A stretch of 64,000 nt of DNA from Amorphochlora amoebiformis (GCA_054601695.1 BAAHQB010000156.1:62001-126000), one strand, 5' to 3'. Counted from the stretch's first letter, positions 1 through 25,493 are shown. Notes: generated by a model not told the origin, from the sequence alone. Numbers and translations: made by a program.

Positions 1-352
1 AATTGTTGGATTAGGGTTAGGTTACGCCCGACGTCACTGTTAAGGTCAGGGTTCAATTTAGGCTTCTAGTTATGTTAAGGGTTAGATTTAGGGTTAAGAT
101 TCGAGTTGAATTAGGGTTAGGACTATTGTAAGGGCAAGCGTTGGTTAAGATTAGGGTCATTGTGAGGGCAAGGGTTAAGGTTAGGTTAGAATTTGAGTGT
201 ATGGTAGGATTAGGGTTAGGGCGAATTGCATTAGGATAAGGGTATTAGGGTTGGCAAAGAGTTACGATTAAGAGTAGGGTTAGGGTAGCATAAATGTGTG
301 TGTGTTTCGTTTCTCCTCCTGTCTTCTCCAAGCCTAAACCCTAACCCTAAGC
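1..352. repeat. Degenerate telomere-like (TTAGGG) block with terminal inversion
   Basis: Many GGATTAGGGTTAGG-type motifs occur from 1 to about 292, on the strand reading TTAGGG. A short CCCTAA-oriented stretch (CCTAAACCCTAACCCTAAGC) follows at about 333-352, so the block ends head-to-head. The same arrangement recurs at 24810-25148. This is typical of old interstitial or subtelomeric telomere sequence. The minus-strand open frame at 231-566 overlaps it, is length-variable between copies and is not called a gene. Confidence 0.75.
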
Positions 353-676
353 TCTCTCGTGCGTGCGTCGGTATTCGAATTGATATTTGAATTCTTAAGG
401 TAAAGGAAAGGGGAATAAGATAGGAGAGAAAGGGCGAGGAGGAAAGAAAAATGAACGAGAAATAGAAGGGGGGCGGTGTGATTTGAATTAAATTTGAATA
501 TTTTGAATTACTTCCGATACGAGGGAAGGAATAGATCCGTAGAACTGGAAATATATGAAGATACATTAATATATATAGTTACGTACATATAAGTATATAT
601 ATATCTATGTATATATATGTATATATACTTATGTATATATGTATATATGTAATATGTGTAAATATATTACATATTT

Positions 677-719
<43 letters not shown>

Positions 720-731
720 CATATATGTATG

Positions 732-791
<60 letters not shown>

Positions 792-817
792 GCGTGTTCA
801 TATCATCTAACATATAT

Positions 818-871
<54 letters not shown>

Positions 872-1276
872 TATGTACATAAATATATACATATGAGCAT
901 ATATATTTACATATATATATGTATATATATATATATATATATAATAAAAAAATGTTATACATGCATACATTCACATACATATATGTGTGTATATACATAC
1001 ATATACATTTGCGTATACAGGCTTCTTTTCACCACATATAATATAAAAATGTTATACATGCATACATTCACATACACATATGTTTGTATATACATACATA
1101 TACATTTGCGTATACAGGCTTCTTTTCAACATTTGTAGGTAAATCAATTTAATATACAACTTTATGTCTCTATATTTATGTACAATATTTCTACATAGAT
1201 ACATATATACACATAGATAAATACACACATATATGTCGTTAATATGTACAAATATAGATACATACATATGTACATG

Positions 1277-1321
<45 letters not shown>

Positions 1322-1415
1322 TTATATATTAAATATAATAGATATAACTCTACATAAATATAAATACATATATTTGTATATATAAGCATACACATACATA
1401 TGTTTGTATATACAA

Positions 1416-1461
<46 letters not shown>

Positions 1462-1486
1462 GAATATGTTGATTTAACATAACGAT

Positions 1487-1520
<34 letters not shown>

Positions 1521-1551
1521 TTATACATTTTAGATACATATACGCATACTA

Positions 1552-1603
<52 letters not shown>

Positions 1604-1690
1604 GTAATATAGGGATGTTTAAACAAGATATACGAAACAAGTACGTACATACATACAAATGTTTTAGTATCTTGTATATAATTCATATAT

Positions 1691-1740
<50 letters not shown>

Positions 1741-1906
1741 ACGTATATACCGTATAGTAGATAGAACCACTGGCTGATGACGATGAAGCTGTTTATACAT
1801 ATATATATTTAATTTACATATATATATATATATATAATATAATATATATGTATATATATATGTATATATATATATATATATAGATATGTGTGTGTATGTG
1901 TGTACA

Positions 1907-1943
<37 letters not shown>

Positions 1944-2006
1944 GTGTGTGTGTGTGTGTGTATAATATATATATAAATATATATATATATATATGTGTGT
2001 GTGCCT

Positions 2007-2156
2007 CCAGTTGGCGTAGGTGGGTTTTTTTTGGTTAGTTTTGAAAGCGAGACAGTGATGAGACAGTGATGATCCTCAACTTCGACACCCTTCAAAGGGG
2101 GGACAAACGCTCCAAAACTCAATTTCGACTGAGAAGGAGTCTCAAGCCATACTCTT
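2007..2156 (-). CDS. Possible minus-strand exon, unassigned (copy 1)
   Basis: A minus-strand open stretch follows a good acceptor (TTTATTTGTTTAAG). It reads [20 protein letters not shown], then [20 protein letters not shown] and a Pro/Thr tail. It is protein-like and conserved in the second duplicated unit (26791-26942) with three amino-acid changes. No clear donor or stop is seen before it runs into (TG)n/(TA)n. It lies downstream of S1, but its entry phase does not fit the last S1 exon, so it may belong to another transcript or be noncoding. Confidence 0.3.
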
Positions 2157-2199
2157 CTTAAACAAATAAAAAAAAATAATGCTAAGCTTAAACAATCCA

Positions 2200-2640
2200 A
2201 GCAAAGCTTAGCTTAGCGAAGCGAACAAAGCAGTCTTGTTCAAGAAACCACATCGTAAGATGTGTGGGGCCAAATATTTGGCAACCTGCGACATGGAACG
2301 TGAGAGGCATATTGGATTACACTACACTCAACACGAAAGACCCTAACGAAGAAGTGCCCTTATTATTCGTATAGAGGTTGATAGACTTAGTAAGGGAGGT
2401 TGATAGACTTAGTAAAAGAGTAGGTGGTTTAACGGAGACAAGACACAAGAGCCCACTGAAGGAGTGCCGATATTGCTTAAGAGCTTGTCAGGCTAAAATG
2501 CTTGTTACACTATAGCATTGGAGTGGCTAGTGCAAAGGGAAACTGACAACCCAAGTGGTCTAGCACGACACAACTGTAGCGCCAAGCCAACTACAAATAA
2601 CAAACCAGACTTCTACCTTATACATACATATATATAAATA
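2200..2640. other. Conserved non-AT island without clear gene
   Basis: Complex sequence shared with 26985-27400. It holds a two-copy repeat of GGTTGATAGACTTAGTAA (about 2378-2420). I see no convincing long frame on either strand and no tRNA-like fold. Confidence 0.4.
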
Positions 2641-2770
2641 TTGTGTGTGTATACATACATACATGTATGCATACATATTTTATATACACACATAATAAAT
2701 ATATATATATATGTATGACATTATATATATATATATATATTATATATATTATACATATATATATTTATAC

Positions 2771-2850
<80 letters not shown>

Positions 2851-3026
2851 ATACCCGAAATCCGACAGACATAACAGTCCTTTCCCCCTGAATCCTTTTC
2901 ATACTAAATCATGTAATAAGTATATATATATATATATATATAATATTATATCTATATATATAATATATACATGTATTTATTTAAGAGTATATATAATTTA
3001 AAAATATATGCATATACACACACACA

Positions 3027-3067
<41 letters not shown>

Positions 3068-3088
3068 CATATATATATTATATTTACA

Positions 3089-3138
<50 letters not shown>

Positions 3139-3236
3139 TATATTGTATATACATTTTTTCCACATATACATATATATATATATATATATAATATCATACG
3201 AATTTTCTTCTGCCGCCCAACCGTTAGCTGTAAACA

Positions 3237-3345
3237 AAGCGCCAAGCTACAAGCGACAAGCCTCAAGCTACAAGCGACAAGCGCTATGCTACAAGCGAAA
3301 AGCACCAAGCTACAAGCGACAGCGACAAGCGTCAAGCGCCAAAGT
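3237..3345. repeat. Minisatellite, AAGCTACAAGCGAC-type units
   Basis: Degenerate tandem units of about 16 bp (AAGCTACAAGCGACAAGC and variants). Matched at about 28060-28165 in the second unit. It opens a spurious minus frame rich in VACSL repeats, which is not a gene. Confidence 0.7.
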
Positions 3346-3359
3346 TAGCCTGGATATCT

Positions 3360-3780
3360 ACTCCAATCTCGCTTGACCTTAGCCTACTTAGTTGGCTGCA
3401 CGTCTAATGTGTAGCCAGAGAGGTGGTCTGAAGCTAGCGCCGGATCTCGGTCTGTTAGCTACCTCGGACTAAAGATCGCGTCATCTTAGCCTCGATAGCT
3501 GGCCCTGGACGACCTCAAACAGTCTAGTGTCAGTCCGTCCTGGGGTTGCAACCCATCTGACGCCACCTACCTACGCGGAGGTCTGGCGTTAGATAGCCAT
3601 GCCAAGGACTGGCTTTAACAACCCGGGCCAAGGTCCGACAGATATCCAGGTGAGATCAGGCTAGGGTCCGCAAGCTAAGCCAGGCCGAAAAGCATGGTAT
3701 ACCTTAGCCGAAATAGCTGCGAGCGTGTACTTGAATATACCGTGTAGCTATATTATTCAATTCAACGTGTCAATGAGCAT
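3360..3780. other. Conserved complex island, no gene seen
   Basis: GC-richer sequence shared with 28180-28590. It contains many AGCTA and TAGC motifs. No open frame with plausible splice sites was found. It may be an old mobile-element remnant, but I cannot name a family. Confidence 0.35.
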
Positions 3781-3784
3781 ATAC

Positions 3785-3826
<42 letters not shown>

Positions 3827-3945
3827 CATTTATAACCGTAACATATTTTACGTATTTAGGTGGTGAGTATATTTTCCAAGAATGCTCATATGCTACACAA
3901 ATTGCTGTGATAGTAATATTTACTCACGTATCGTGTCAGAAATCT

Positions 3946-3976
<31 letters not shown>

Positions 3977-4083
3977 ACTATACATATATATATGTGTGTA
4001 TGTATATATATATATATGTATGTGTATATATCTACAGATATAAATATGAGAAATATTATTTTAGATATTGATGTATTGTTTTT

Positions 4084-11436
<7,353 letters not shown>

Positions 11437-11935
11437 AAGGTTGCTTGGACTAGCGTTGCGTTGGTTTGGCTTTTGTCGGAAGGTTGGATAGCGGCAACGA
11501 ATGCAAAATTGATGGTACTCACCAAACAAATGGTACTCCACAAAAGCATGTAGAATTTAGGCGGAATCCGACGTAAACGCTCCAAATCGTGTTGGGTAGG
11601 TCGTGCGAAGTCTGCGGAATAGCTCCGATCCATACATACCCATGTGGAGAGTCACTGGAGACTACAGGATTATTCCAGGAGAGCACAGTCTGTTTTTTCT
11701 AGGAGAGCACACGAAGTCCTTGCAATGCCATGGGGAGTTCATTGGGGACTACGATTTGCTCCGACACAGACCATTGGCTAAAGCGACGTTAATTACTCCG
11801 CCAACGTGTAACTTAATTCATGCACAGCGCCCAGACGTTGAGTGCACGGAGATTATGCATACTATTGAATACACTGCCTCATGTATTGTCATTGCTCTAA
11901 ATGTGCATGGACTTTATGCATAACTGTACGCACAT

Positions 11936-12072
<137 letters not shown>

Positions 12073-12143
12073 GACATAGATTATATAACCTATATGCTAA
12101 GAAATCCAAAGCACAAAACCTGAATAAAAACCCGACCCTCCAG

Positions 12144-12533
12144 GAAACTTCCGTACCTATGCCTGACCTTTGACTACAAGACCGCCGACGTTGTGACGAG
12201 AAGCGCTCCTAACCACGAGACCATCATAAACGACCTCGAGTTCGATCTGAATATCAAAGTCTTCTACAAAATTATAGTTATGAAGCTCAAGTCTTTCAAG
12301 TTCGACGTCGCAATTCAGGGCTTGGCTACTCCTACCATGAATCTTACCCCAGGTTTGACATGTCCATGCGGCGTCGAGTCGGATTCGAAATTTTTCAAAT
12401 CGTTCTCACTGAAGAGCGGCGAGAGTGAGAACATCGAGTACCCTCTGGGCGTGTCGAACCTCACATTCGAGTTTAACAGGGACATCGGATGGTTAACTGG
12501 TTTTTTCAAGACAAGTTGTATCGCAGGGATACG
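12144..12533 (+). CDS. Orphan plus-strand exon, about 129 codons
   Basis: A non-repetitive exon bounded by a CCCTCCAG acceptor and an ACG/GTGAGA donor, open for 129 codons (enter after 1 nt, leave after 2 nt). It includes [56 protein letters not shown] and [19 protein letters not shown]. Codon use and composition are unlike the surrounding (AT)n. The neighbouring exons on either side could not be found. It lies just outside the duplicated segment and has no copy in the second unit. Family not recognised. Confidence 0.5.
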
Positions 12534-12903
12534 GTGAGAGAAGGGGGGGACGATTACTCGATCGCGACTGGTGAGGGAAGTGGGGCTTCGGAGGGATTTC
12601 AGAAGTATCTAGTGCAGTGCTGTTGCTTGCAGTGTACTTGTGTGCGATGTTGCTAGGTTCGTTCATGATGAATCATATCTAGATCATCTACAAGATCATT
12701 CTGACACTAGAATATAGCTAGACTAGAGTCACTAGACTGTAGCTAGAGCACTCTGTGACTAGTCATGACTAACACTAGCCATTCGTTTGGTGAGAATCAT
12801 GGAATGGTTAACAGTGCACTTAACACGTACTACCACATGCGTCGATTCTTCTCACGACACCTACCGAAATGGGTTAATATACATCTAGTTAACGTACATG
12901 TCT

Positions 12904-12934
<31 letters not shown>

Positions 12935-12969
12935 GATATATATATAGAATATGTATGTTGTGTACACAG

Positions 12970-13014
<45 letters not shown>

Positions 13015-13018
13015 TATT

Positions 13019-13059
<41 letters not shown>

Positions 13060-13065
<6 letters not shown>

Positions 13066-13081
13066 CATATATGTATATGTG

Positions 13082-13127
<46 letters not shown>

Positions 13128-13242
13128 ATATACCTCATTATGCACATATTAATGTTTAAAAAAGAAACACTTGTACATATATATATATTTATATCTATAT
13201 CTATATATATATATATATATATATTGCATATATGTATATGTG

Positions 13243-13306
<64 letters not shown>

Positions 13307-13375
13307 CTATATATATACCTCATTATGCACATATTAATGTTTAAAAAAGAAACACTTGTACATATATATGTATAT
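13060..13375. repeat. Local tandem duplication, period about 185 bp
   Basis: Two copies of a segment running from TATTGCATATATGTATATGT through CTCATTATGCACATATTAAT to AAGAAACACTTGTACATATA. The copies differ mainly in microsatellite length. Confidence 0.7.
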
Positions 13376-14550
13376 CTATATCTGTATATATATATATATA
13401 TGTATAAACATATATATATATACATATACATACAGATAATATATACTTTAGTACATACAAATATATACATATATAATATGTATGCATGTACATGTAATGT
13501 ATAAAATATGCAGATACTGGTTGCATCAGAGACCAGCTTTTTTTTTGGCCTAAGCCCCCATACGAGTAGTAACCTTACATATAGTATAATTAACTCTAAT
13601 AGGATGCTATTTATACGTTTATTTCTATTTGATTCAGCCATTCCCGCTAATTACACCCGTTAGAAAAACAATCTTTTAGTTCTGCTGATATACGTCCATT
13701 CTCAGCTAGAACTCTTAAGACCGCGCTCGAGGTTAATATCCAACTGTTATCGAGTTTGAATATGATGTAGCCTAGTCTAGAAGTCAGAGGCCTACCACTT
13801 TCAAGGACTATGGGTCTACGGCACACGTATATGTAAATTGTAAGTTCAAGCCCTCTAATGAGAGGACATAACTAGCATAAGTTTCACAAAAAATTAATTT
13901 CGTGGTATCCGTATGATTAGATTTACTCTAGGTTCCTAAAGTTGTCACATGAATGCTCAATAATACTATCGGAAACAATCTAATTTATGCATGTGCGGGT
14001 ATCTAGACAGTATATATTCGAGAGGTCTAGATCTAACTGTTACAGTACTATCGTTTAGATCGTAGGCCGTTCTCTAGGTTCTAGAGTTGAAGACTATAAA
14101 TTTCAATCGGACTCATGGTAATCTTTGTCAACCTTCCAGACCTTTAGTGCGTTGTAAATTTAGCGAAAAATAGTTTTAGGCTAGTGTACCACCAGTACTA
14201 GACGATGATCGGCTCAATTTTATACTTATTTGAAGAATACTCTAGATACTCATATCGGGCCAGATCATAGTGCTGGTGTGGTCAGACACTGTCCTCTCAA
14301 CCTAAGGGGTGAAAACTTAACTTAAATATTGATTAATCCATATTCAGGTTAGACACATCTAGCACGAGCACATGTATGTTGAAAAGTCAGTGTGGAAGGC
14401 CACCTTCAGCAAGTTTAAGCGAAATAAAGCGCGAGGTCTCCTACGAAATGGTTTAGAGACCTCAATGTCGAACTCTCCATCATCTGGGTATTTGTTATGC
14501 ATTCATTTACACCTTTACTTTCTACATTATATGGATACTAAGATTATACA

Positions 14551-14581
<31 letters not shown>

Positions 14582-14721
14582 TATATATATATATATCTAT
14601 ATATATATTTATATATGTGTAGATGCTTGGTACATTAAATTGGTACGAAGATTATACAATATATACAATATATATATATACATATATATATATATAAACA
14701 TATATTATATATATGTATATA

Positions 14722-14755
<34 letters not shown>

Positions 14756-15055
14756 CTAAACATCATAGTTTACATTATCTACATATTTATACAGATACAA
14801 ATATATATACGTTAACGATGATTATTTTAACTGTTATATATAGAAATAAATATATACAAACAACTGTTATATATATATATATATATAAATATACATAAAT
14901 AATTTTCTACATGTATAAATATATATAAATATATATTCATTTATATTTTTGTGTATATGTATTCCATGTATATGTATCAACTATGCATATTCCCAACTCT
15001 CACCAAAGATTTGACTGCTCCATCCATATATGTATATATATATATATATATATAT

Positions 15056-15099
<44 letters not shown>

Positions 15100-15371
15100 T
15101 ACACACACATATATAATATACGTGTATACACATTATATATACAACGTATATATATGCACACAAATATTACCCATTTTGGTAGGTGTCGTGAGAAGAAGCG
15201 ATGCATGTGATAGTACGCGTTAACAACACCATGATTCTCGCCAAACGAAGATACCTATAGAGACATACGCAGATAAACTACTGCAGAAAGGTGCAAATAA
15301 AATTAGTTGTGTATAAATATTCAGACATATATCATACACGATACGTCTTTCTATCTCTGTTATGCAAATAC

Positions 15372-15414
<43 letters not shown>

Positions 15415-15564
15415 CATACATACATGTACAGGCACACATGTATGTATATATAAATTATGTATACATACATATGTATATATATATATATGTATATATATGT
15501 GTGTGTGTATAAATATATGCATATGTACATATATACATGCACATGTATATATGTATATATATAA

Positions 15565-15604
<40 letters not shown>

Positions 15605-15835
15605 GTATATATATAATATATATATGTATATATATATATATATATCTATATATTATATATATATATAGTATATATATATATATATAATATATATGTATAT
15701 ATATAGGTATGTACGCATATATTATACAGATACACACATATATATATATATCTATATGTATGTATATATATATATATATATATAAATATAAATATATATA
15801 TAAGTATGTATGTGTATATATTAATGTACATATAC

Positions 15836-15883
<48 letters not shown>

Positions 15884-15918
15884 ATATATATGCATGTGCG
15901 TAGATACAGTGTATTTTG

Positions 15919-15960
<42 letters not shown>

Positions 15961-15992
15961 AAAATAAATTTAAGTATCAATGCAACTATATG

Positions 15993-16076
<84 letters not shown>

Positions 16077-16165
16077 ATTTATATATGCGGAGTCATCTTC
16101 AATATTTGTTGACATATACATCGTAAATGTATGCATCTATATACGCTGATGGATAATAGATAAGT

Positions 16166-16545
16166 GTTACTGTTAGCTCAGCACTGTGGAATAGCACATC
16201 ATATGCTTCACACACACCTGAAACGCCTCCGTTTGGACTTTGACTAATGACTTGAATTATTCAAGTTCAAAGGAGTACGGATTATTCGAAATCCGGTCGA
16301 TATTCCGTAGAGTGGCATAGTAGGACATCATATCTGTCACAATCGGAATCTCCGTTACTACCGGTTAGTACCAGTCAGTACCCGGAAGTATCTAATAAGA
16401 TGATGTCCATGAATATCAGATCTCCAGTGTTCGAAGAATCTCCGGAATCTCCTAGAGGATTCTATACTCTCATTCTATATCTACTCATCGAACTAGTCCC
16501 CTCATACTACTATTTATTAGGTCGTTATTTACAATTTAGATGTAA
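16166..16545 (+). mobile_element. SINE-like repeat, copy a
   Basis: The head has an A-box-like TAGCTCAGCACTGTGG. A body CCGTTTGGACTTTGACTAAT follows, then a domain with GGTTAGTACC and AGTACCCGG and a tail of ATCTCC motifs. The same order recurs at 41505, 47860 (inverted), 53893 and 61950, each flanked by (AT)n. Inferred tRNA-derived SINE family; the B box is degenerate in this copy. Confidence 0.45.
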
Positions 16546-16801
16546 ATATATATATATATATACATGTTCATATAGAATAATTGTATAAATGTAATATTAT
16601 CTGATCGGCTGTAAATAAACCTTGAATCCGTTGGCGATAATAATCCCGTCTGGGTGGTCGGCCACAACAGTGTAAACACCTTGCTCCACCGAACGAGATA
16701 CACGCGTAACCTCAACCTGCATTACACATTTTACACAACATTTATACAAATATTATATATATATATATACATATATGTATGTAATATTATGTATATATAT
16801 A

Positions 16802-16866
<65 letters not shown>

Positions 16867-16971
16867 GTAAAGGTACATATTTATATGTATTCATACATAT
16901 TACATGTTTTATTGACATACTCATATGTATACAAATGTATAATACCTACATATACATATATGTTTTGTTAT

Positions 16972-17022
<51 letters not shown>

Positions 17023-17068
17023 ATTATATATATTGGAGTGCATTATGGAGAAATGATAATGCACATTA

Positions 17069-17109
<41 letters not shown>

Positions 17110-17181
17110 GTATGTACATATATACATATTATATATTATATATATGTGTATATATATATATATATATCTATACATATGTAC

Positions 17182-17233
<52 letters not shown>

Positions 17234-17372
17234 TAACTATATGTATATATATATATGTATATATATATATATTTATATATACCAGTGTATCTTGGTTATT
17301 AACAAGGCACATGCCCGCCGACACATCCTCACCCCTGACCATTACGATATATTACATATACAATACACACAT

Positions 17373-17430
<58 letters not shown>

Positions 17431-17551
17431 GTGTATATATATGACATATTTTACCATTCCTGGGCATTTGTGTATATACATTTATATGTATATATAAGAA
17501 TATATATGTATGTATATATATTATATTTACATATATATATTCATACGTATA

Positions 17552-17583
<32 letters not shown>

Positions 17584-17700
17584 TATATTTTTATATATTC
17601 ATACGTATATATATATATATATAACTGTTTCTACACATACATACATACATATATACATATGTATACATAATATATATATATATATATTATATATATATAT

Positions 17701-17777
<77 letters not shown>

Positions 17778-17960
17778 GATATATTTTGTACAATCATATT
17801 TATATACAAGTATACAAAAAACGAATGTATATGCATATTCACATATATATCATATATGTATATGTATATACCTATATACATTTACATATTTCCATATATA
17901 TATATATATGAATATAAATATTATAATATAAATATATATATATATATACATATATATATT

Positions 17961-18068
<108 letters not shown>

Positions 18069-18104
18069 GGATGTATTTTATATACATACATCTATTAGAA
18101 ATAA

Positions 18105-18150
<46 letters not shown>

Positions 18151-18221
18151 TATTTTTATATATACATTATGGATGCATATTTATACATACATATAATAAA
18201 ATTGGATAAGTGTTAAATATA

Positions 18222-18338
18222 TTAGGGTTAGGGTTAGGGTTAGGGTTAGGGTTAAAGTTAGACATGATTAGGTAAACTGTAAATCTAAGCCTAACCCTAA
18301 TCCTAACCCTAACCCTAAGCCTAACCCTAAACCTAAGC
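18222..18338. repeat. Head-to-head telomere-like repeat junction
   Basis: Five perfect TTAGGG units (18222-18251) and one variant are followed, after about 30 bp, by CCCTAA-oriented units to about 18338 (CCTAACCCTAATCCTAACCC and variants). The two arms face each other, the arrangement expected where two chromosome ends joined or telomere sequence was inverted. Read directly from sequence. Confidence 0.85.
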
Positions 18339-18453
18339 ATGTCGATTCCTTCTGTGTTACATTGCTTAGAGACAACTACGAAGTGTCCTGATACATATAC
18401 GTACGATTTCTATATTGTATGTATATGCATATGTATATATACATATATATATT

Positions 18454-18503
<50 letters not shown>

Positions 18504-18525
18504 AACATACACATTATATATACAC

Positions 18526-18570
<45 letters not shown>

Positions 18571-18574
18571 CGTA

Positions 18575-18611
<37 letters not shown>

Positions 18612-18676
18612 TATATATAACATGTAATATGTTATATATATACTTATGAAAGTGCATGTATGGCTAGGATATGTGT

Positions 18677-18708
<32 letters not shown>

Positions 18709-18767
18709 TCATATAAATATTGTTTTAATTCATAGATATACAAAGCTACACACGTTATCAATATGCA

Positions 18768-18824
<57 letters not shown>

Positions 18825-18878
18825 CATATTTATACTATATATGTATATTTTTGTAAATATACATATATATTATATATC

Positions 18879-18993
18879 TAACCCTAACCTCAACCCTCAC
18901 CGAAGCCTAACTCTAAACCCTATAAGCCAAACTCTGACCGTAACCAGTAGTAATCTTAACCCTAACGGAATGCCCAAGCCTAAACCTAACAGC
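18879..18993. repeat. Degenerate CCCTAA-oriented telomere-like repeat
   Basis: CTAACCCTAACCTCAACCCT and further degenerate CCCTAA variants follow the head-to-head junction about 0.5 kb downstream, in the same orientation as its right arm. Confidence 0.7.
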
Positions 18994-19039
18994 TCTTTCG
19001 TTGACTCTCTTTTTCTATGTAGCGTTTCTTTCGCTTATT

Positions 19040-19390
19040 CTATCCCTACCTCTTACTATCTTTGTCGTTCTCTTCGTCTCTTCCTCTCTCTTTCTCTCCC
19101 TCTCTTTTTCTGCCTTCTCTCTCTCTCTCTTTCTCTCTCTCGCTCTCTGACTTCCCCGCTCTCTCCAATTTCTCTCCCTCTTCCTCTCCTTCTCTCTTAC
19201 TGTCTACTAATATCTCTATTCCTCTCTCTCTTCCTCGCTCTTTCTCCCTCTCTCTCTCTTTTTCTTTATCTTTCTCCCTCTCTTCATCGCTCTTTCTCCC
19301 TCTCTTCCTTCCTGTTTGTTCCCCCCCTATCTATTCCAACCTCTCTTAGTACTTTTTGTCTCAGTTTTTCTGCCTTATTCTCAGTCCTCC
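19040..19390. repeat. Pyrimidine-rich (CT)n-type tract
   Basis: About 350 bp of C/T-rich sequence with CTCTCT runs. It gives a false Ser/Leu-rich plus frame. It ends near a lone GTGTTAGGGTTATTGG telomere-like motif at about 19407. Confidence 0.8.
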
Positions 19391-19574
19391 CCTCCCTATA
19401 GTTGAGTGTTAGGGTTATTGGACCTGGGGTGACAGAGAGAGCTACTCTCTGCTTTTCGCCGTTACCGACCATAATATTTACGAATCCTATATATATATAT
19501 ATATATATATATATAACGCATATATAAATACGTTTGTCTGTATATATCTATATCTATACATATATATTTATTTA

Positions 19575-19635
<61 letters not shown>

Positions 19636-19706
19636 CATATATGCAAATTGTAAATTTATTTATACATATATATTTATGTTCACATACATATATACATACA
19701 TCCATC

Positions 19707-19742
<36 letters not shown>

Positions 19743-19890
19743 ATATATACCAGCTGTTTTGTTGTTTTGTTTATGGGGGATATATGCGATGGGGGCAACG
19801 TCCACTCCACCCGACATCTTGCCGACCTATATATGTATATATGTGTATATATAAAACATACGCGTGTATGTGTATGTATTATATATACAT

Positions 19891-19921
<31 letters not shown>

Positions 19922-19956
19922 GAACTATGTGTATATTCGTAAGATATGAGAATATA

Positions 19957-20028
<72 letters not shown>

Positions 20029-20122
20029 TAAGGTATCTATATATAGAATATATTTAGAACAATGCATATATATACATATATAAACTTATACACACACACA
20101 CATACATACATATACACACACA

Positions 20123-20171
<49 letters not shown>

Positions 20172-20320
20172 TATTTAGATACATGTATATATGATATATA
20201 TACAAATATATGTTTACATTTGTGTATATATTCTTGTATATGTATATGGATATGAACGTACGTATATTTATATGTATAAACGACAAATACAAATACGCAT
20301 ATATATATATATATATATAT

Positions 20321-20353
<33 letters not shown>

Positions 20354-20563
20354 GATATATAGATATATATAGATATATAGACATATATATATATATATGT
20401 GTGTGTATATATATATATATATATATTATGACATATATATATATATATATATATATATTTTATATATAAATACATAGACCTATACATATATATAAATAAA
20501 TTAGAATGTTATACGTATTACTATACATATGTATATGTATATGAGTATATGTGTGCACACACG

Positions 20564-20597
<34 letters not shown>

Positions 20598-20598
20598 A

Positions 20599-20645
<47 letters not shown>

Positions 20646-20712
20646 CTATGCATGTGTATATTCACACTCAATATATCTCTATAGATTTAAGTGCAGTTAA
20701 AAATATTGATGC

Positions 20713-20792
<80 letters not shown>

Positions 20793-20903
20793 GTATATAA
20801 TTATATATATATATATATATATATTATATAAATGTACATCTAATGTATGTATATGTGTAGGGATATTTTAATTGAATATATGAATATATACACCATGATA
20901 TGA

Positions 20904-20965
20904 TCTCCAATGTTTGCGTCGATAATGCTCTTATCAACACCCGAACTCATCAATACCTGGATTTA
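20904..20965 (-). CDS. Possible isolated minus-strand exon
   Basis: After ACGTAAATCCAG the minus strand reads VLMSSGVDKSIIDANIGDHI, then MV before a GTGTAT donor. It is protein-like and embedded in microsatellite, with no partner exons identified. Weak. Confidence 0.25.
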
Positions 20966-24805
<3,840 letters not shown>

Positions 24806-24809
24806 TTGT

Positions 24810-25148
24810 TGGATTAGGGTTAGGTTACGCCCGACATCACTGTTAAGGTTAGGGTTCAATTTAGGTATGTTAAGGGTTAGATTATAGGGTTAAGATTCGA
24901 GTAGAATTAGGGTTAGGATTATTGTGACGGCAAGCGTTGGTTAAGATTAGGGTCATTGTGAGGGCAAGGGTTAAGGTTAGGCTAGAATTTGAGTGTTTGG
25001 TAGGATTAGGGTTAGTGCGAATTTGCATTAGGATAAGGGTATTAGGGTTGGCAAAGAGTTACGATTAAGAGTAGGGTTAGGGTAGCATAAATGTGTGTGT
25101 GTTTCTTTTCTCCTCATGTCTTCTCCAAGCATAAACCCTAACCCTAAG
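24810..25148. repeat. Degenerate telomere-like block, second copy
   Basis: Counterpart of 1-352 at the head of the second duplicated segment: TTAGGG-oriented motifs, then a short CCCTAA-oriented stretch at about 25130-25148. Small indels separate the two copies. Confidence 0.75.
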
Positions 25149-25450
25149 CTCTCTCGTGCGTGTGTTGGTATTCGAATTGATATTTGAATTCTTAAGGAAG
25201 GTAAAGGAAAGGGGAACAAAATAGGAAAGGGCGAGGAGGAAAAAAATGAACGAGAAATAGAGGGGGGGTTGATTTGAATTAAATTTGAATATTTTGAATT
25301 ACGTTCGATACGAGGGAAGGAATAGATCCGTAGAACTGGAAATATATGCAGATACATATTAATATTATATATATATATATATATTATACATTTTAAATAC
25401 ATATACTATGATACACACACACACACATACATATATATTATTTGTGTGTA

Positions 25451-25493
<43 letters not shown>

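Noticed and set aside
231-566. Minus frame near the telomere-like block, also at 25028-25402
   Set aside because: Lengths differ through indels, and it reads partly through telomere repeats.
3084-3335. Hydrophobic minus-strand frame rich in VACSL units, resembling a membrane protein
   Set aside because: Generated by the ACAAGC minisatellite; no splice context.
19062-19401. Ser/Leu/Pro-rich frames near 19.2 kb
   Set aside because: Pyrimidine-rich simple sequence.
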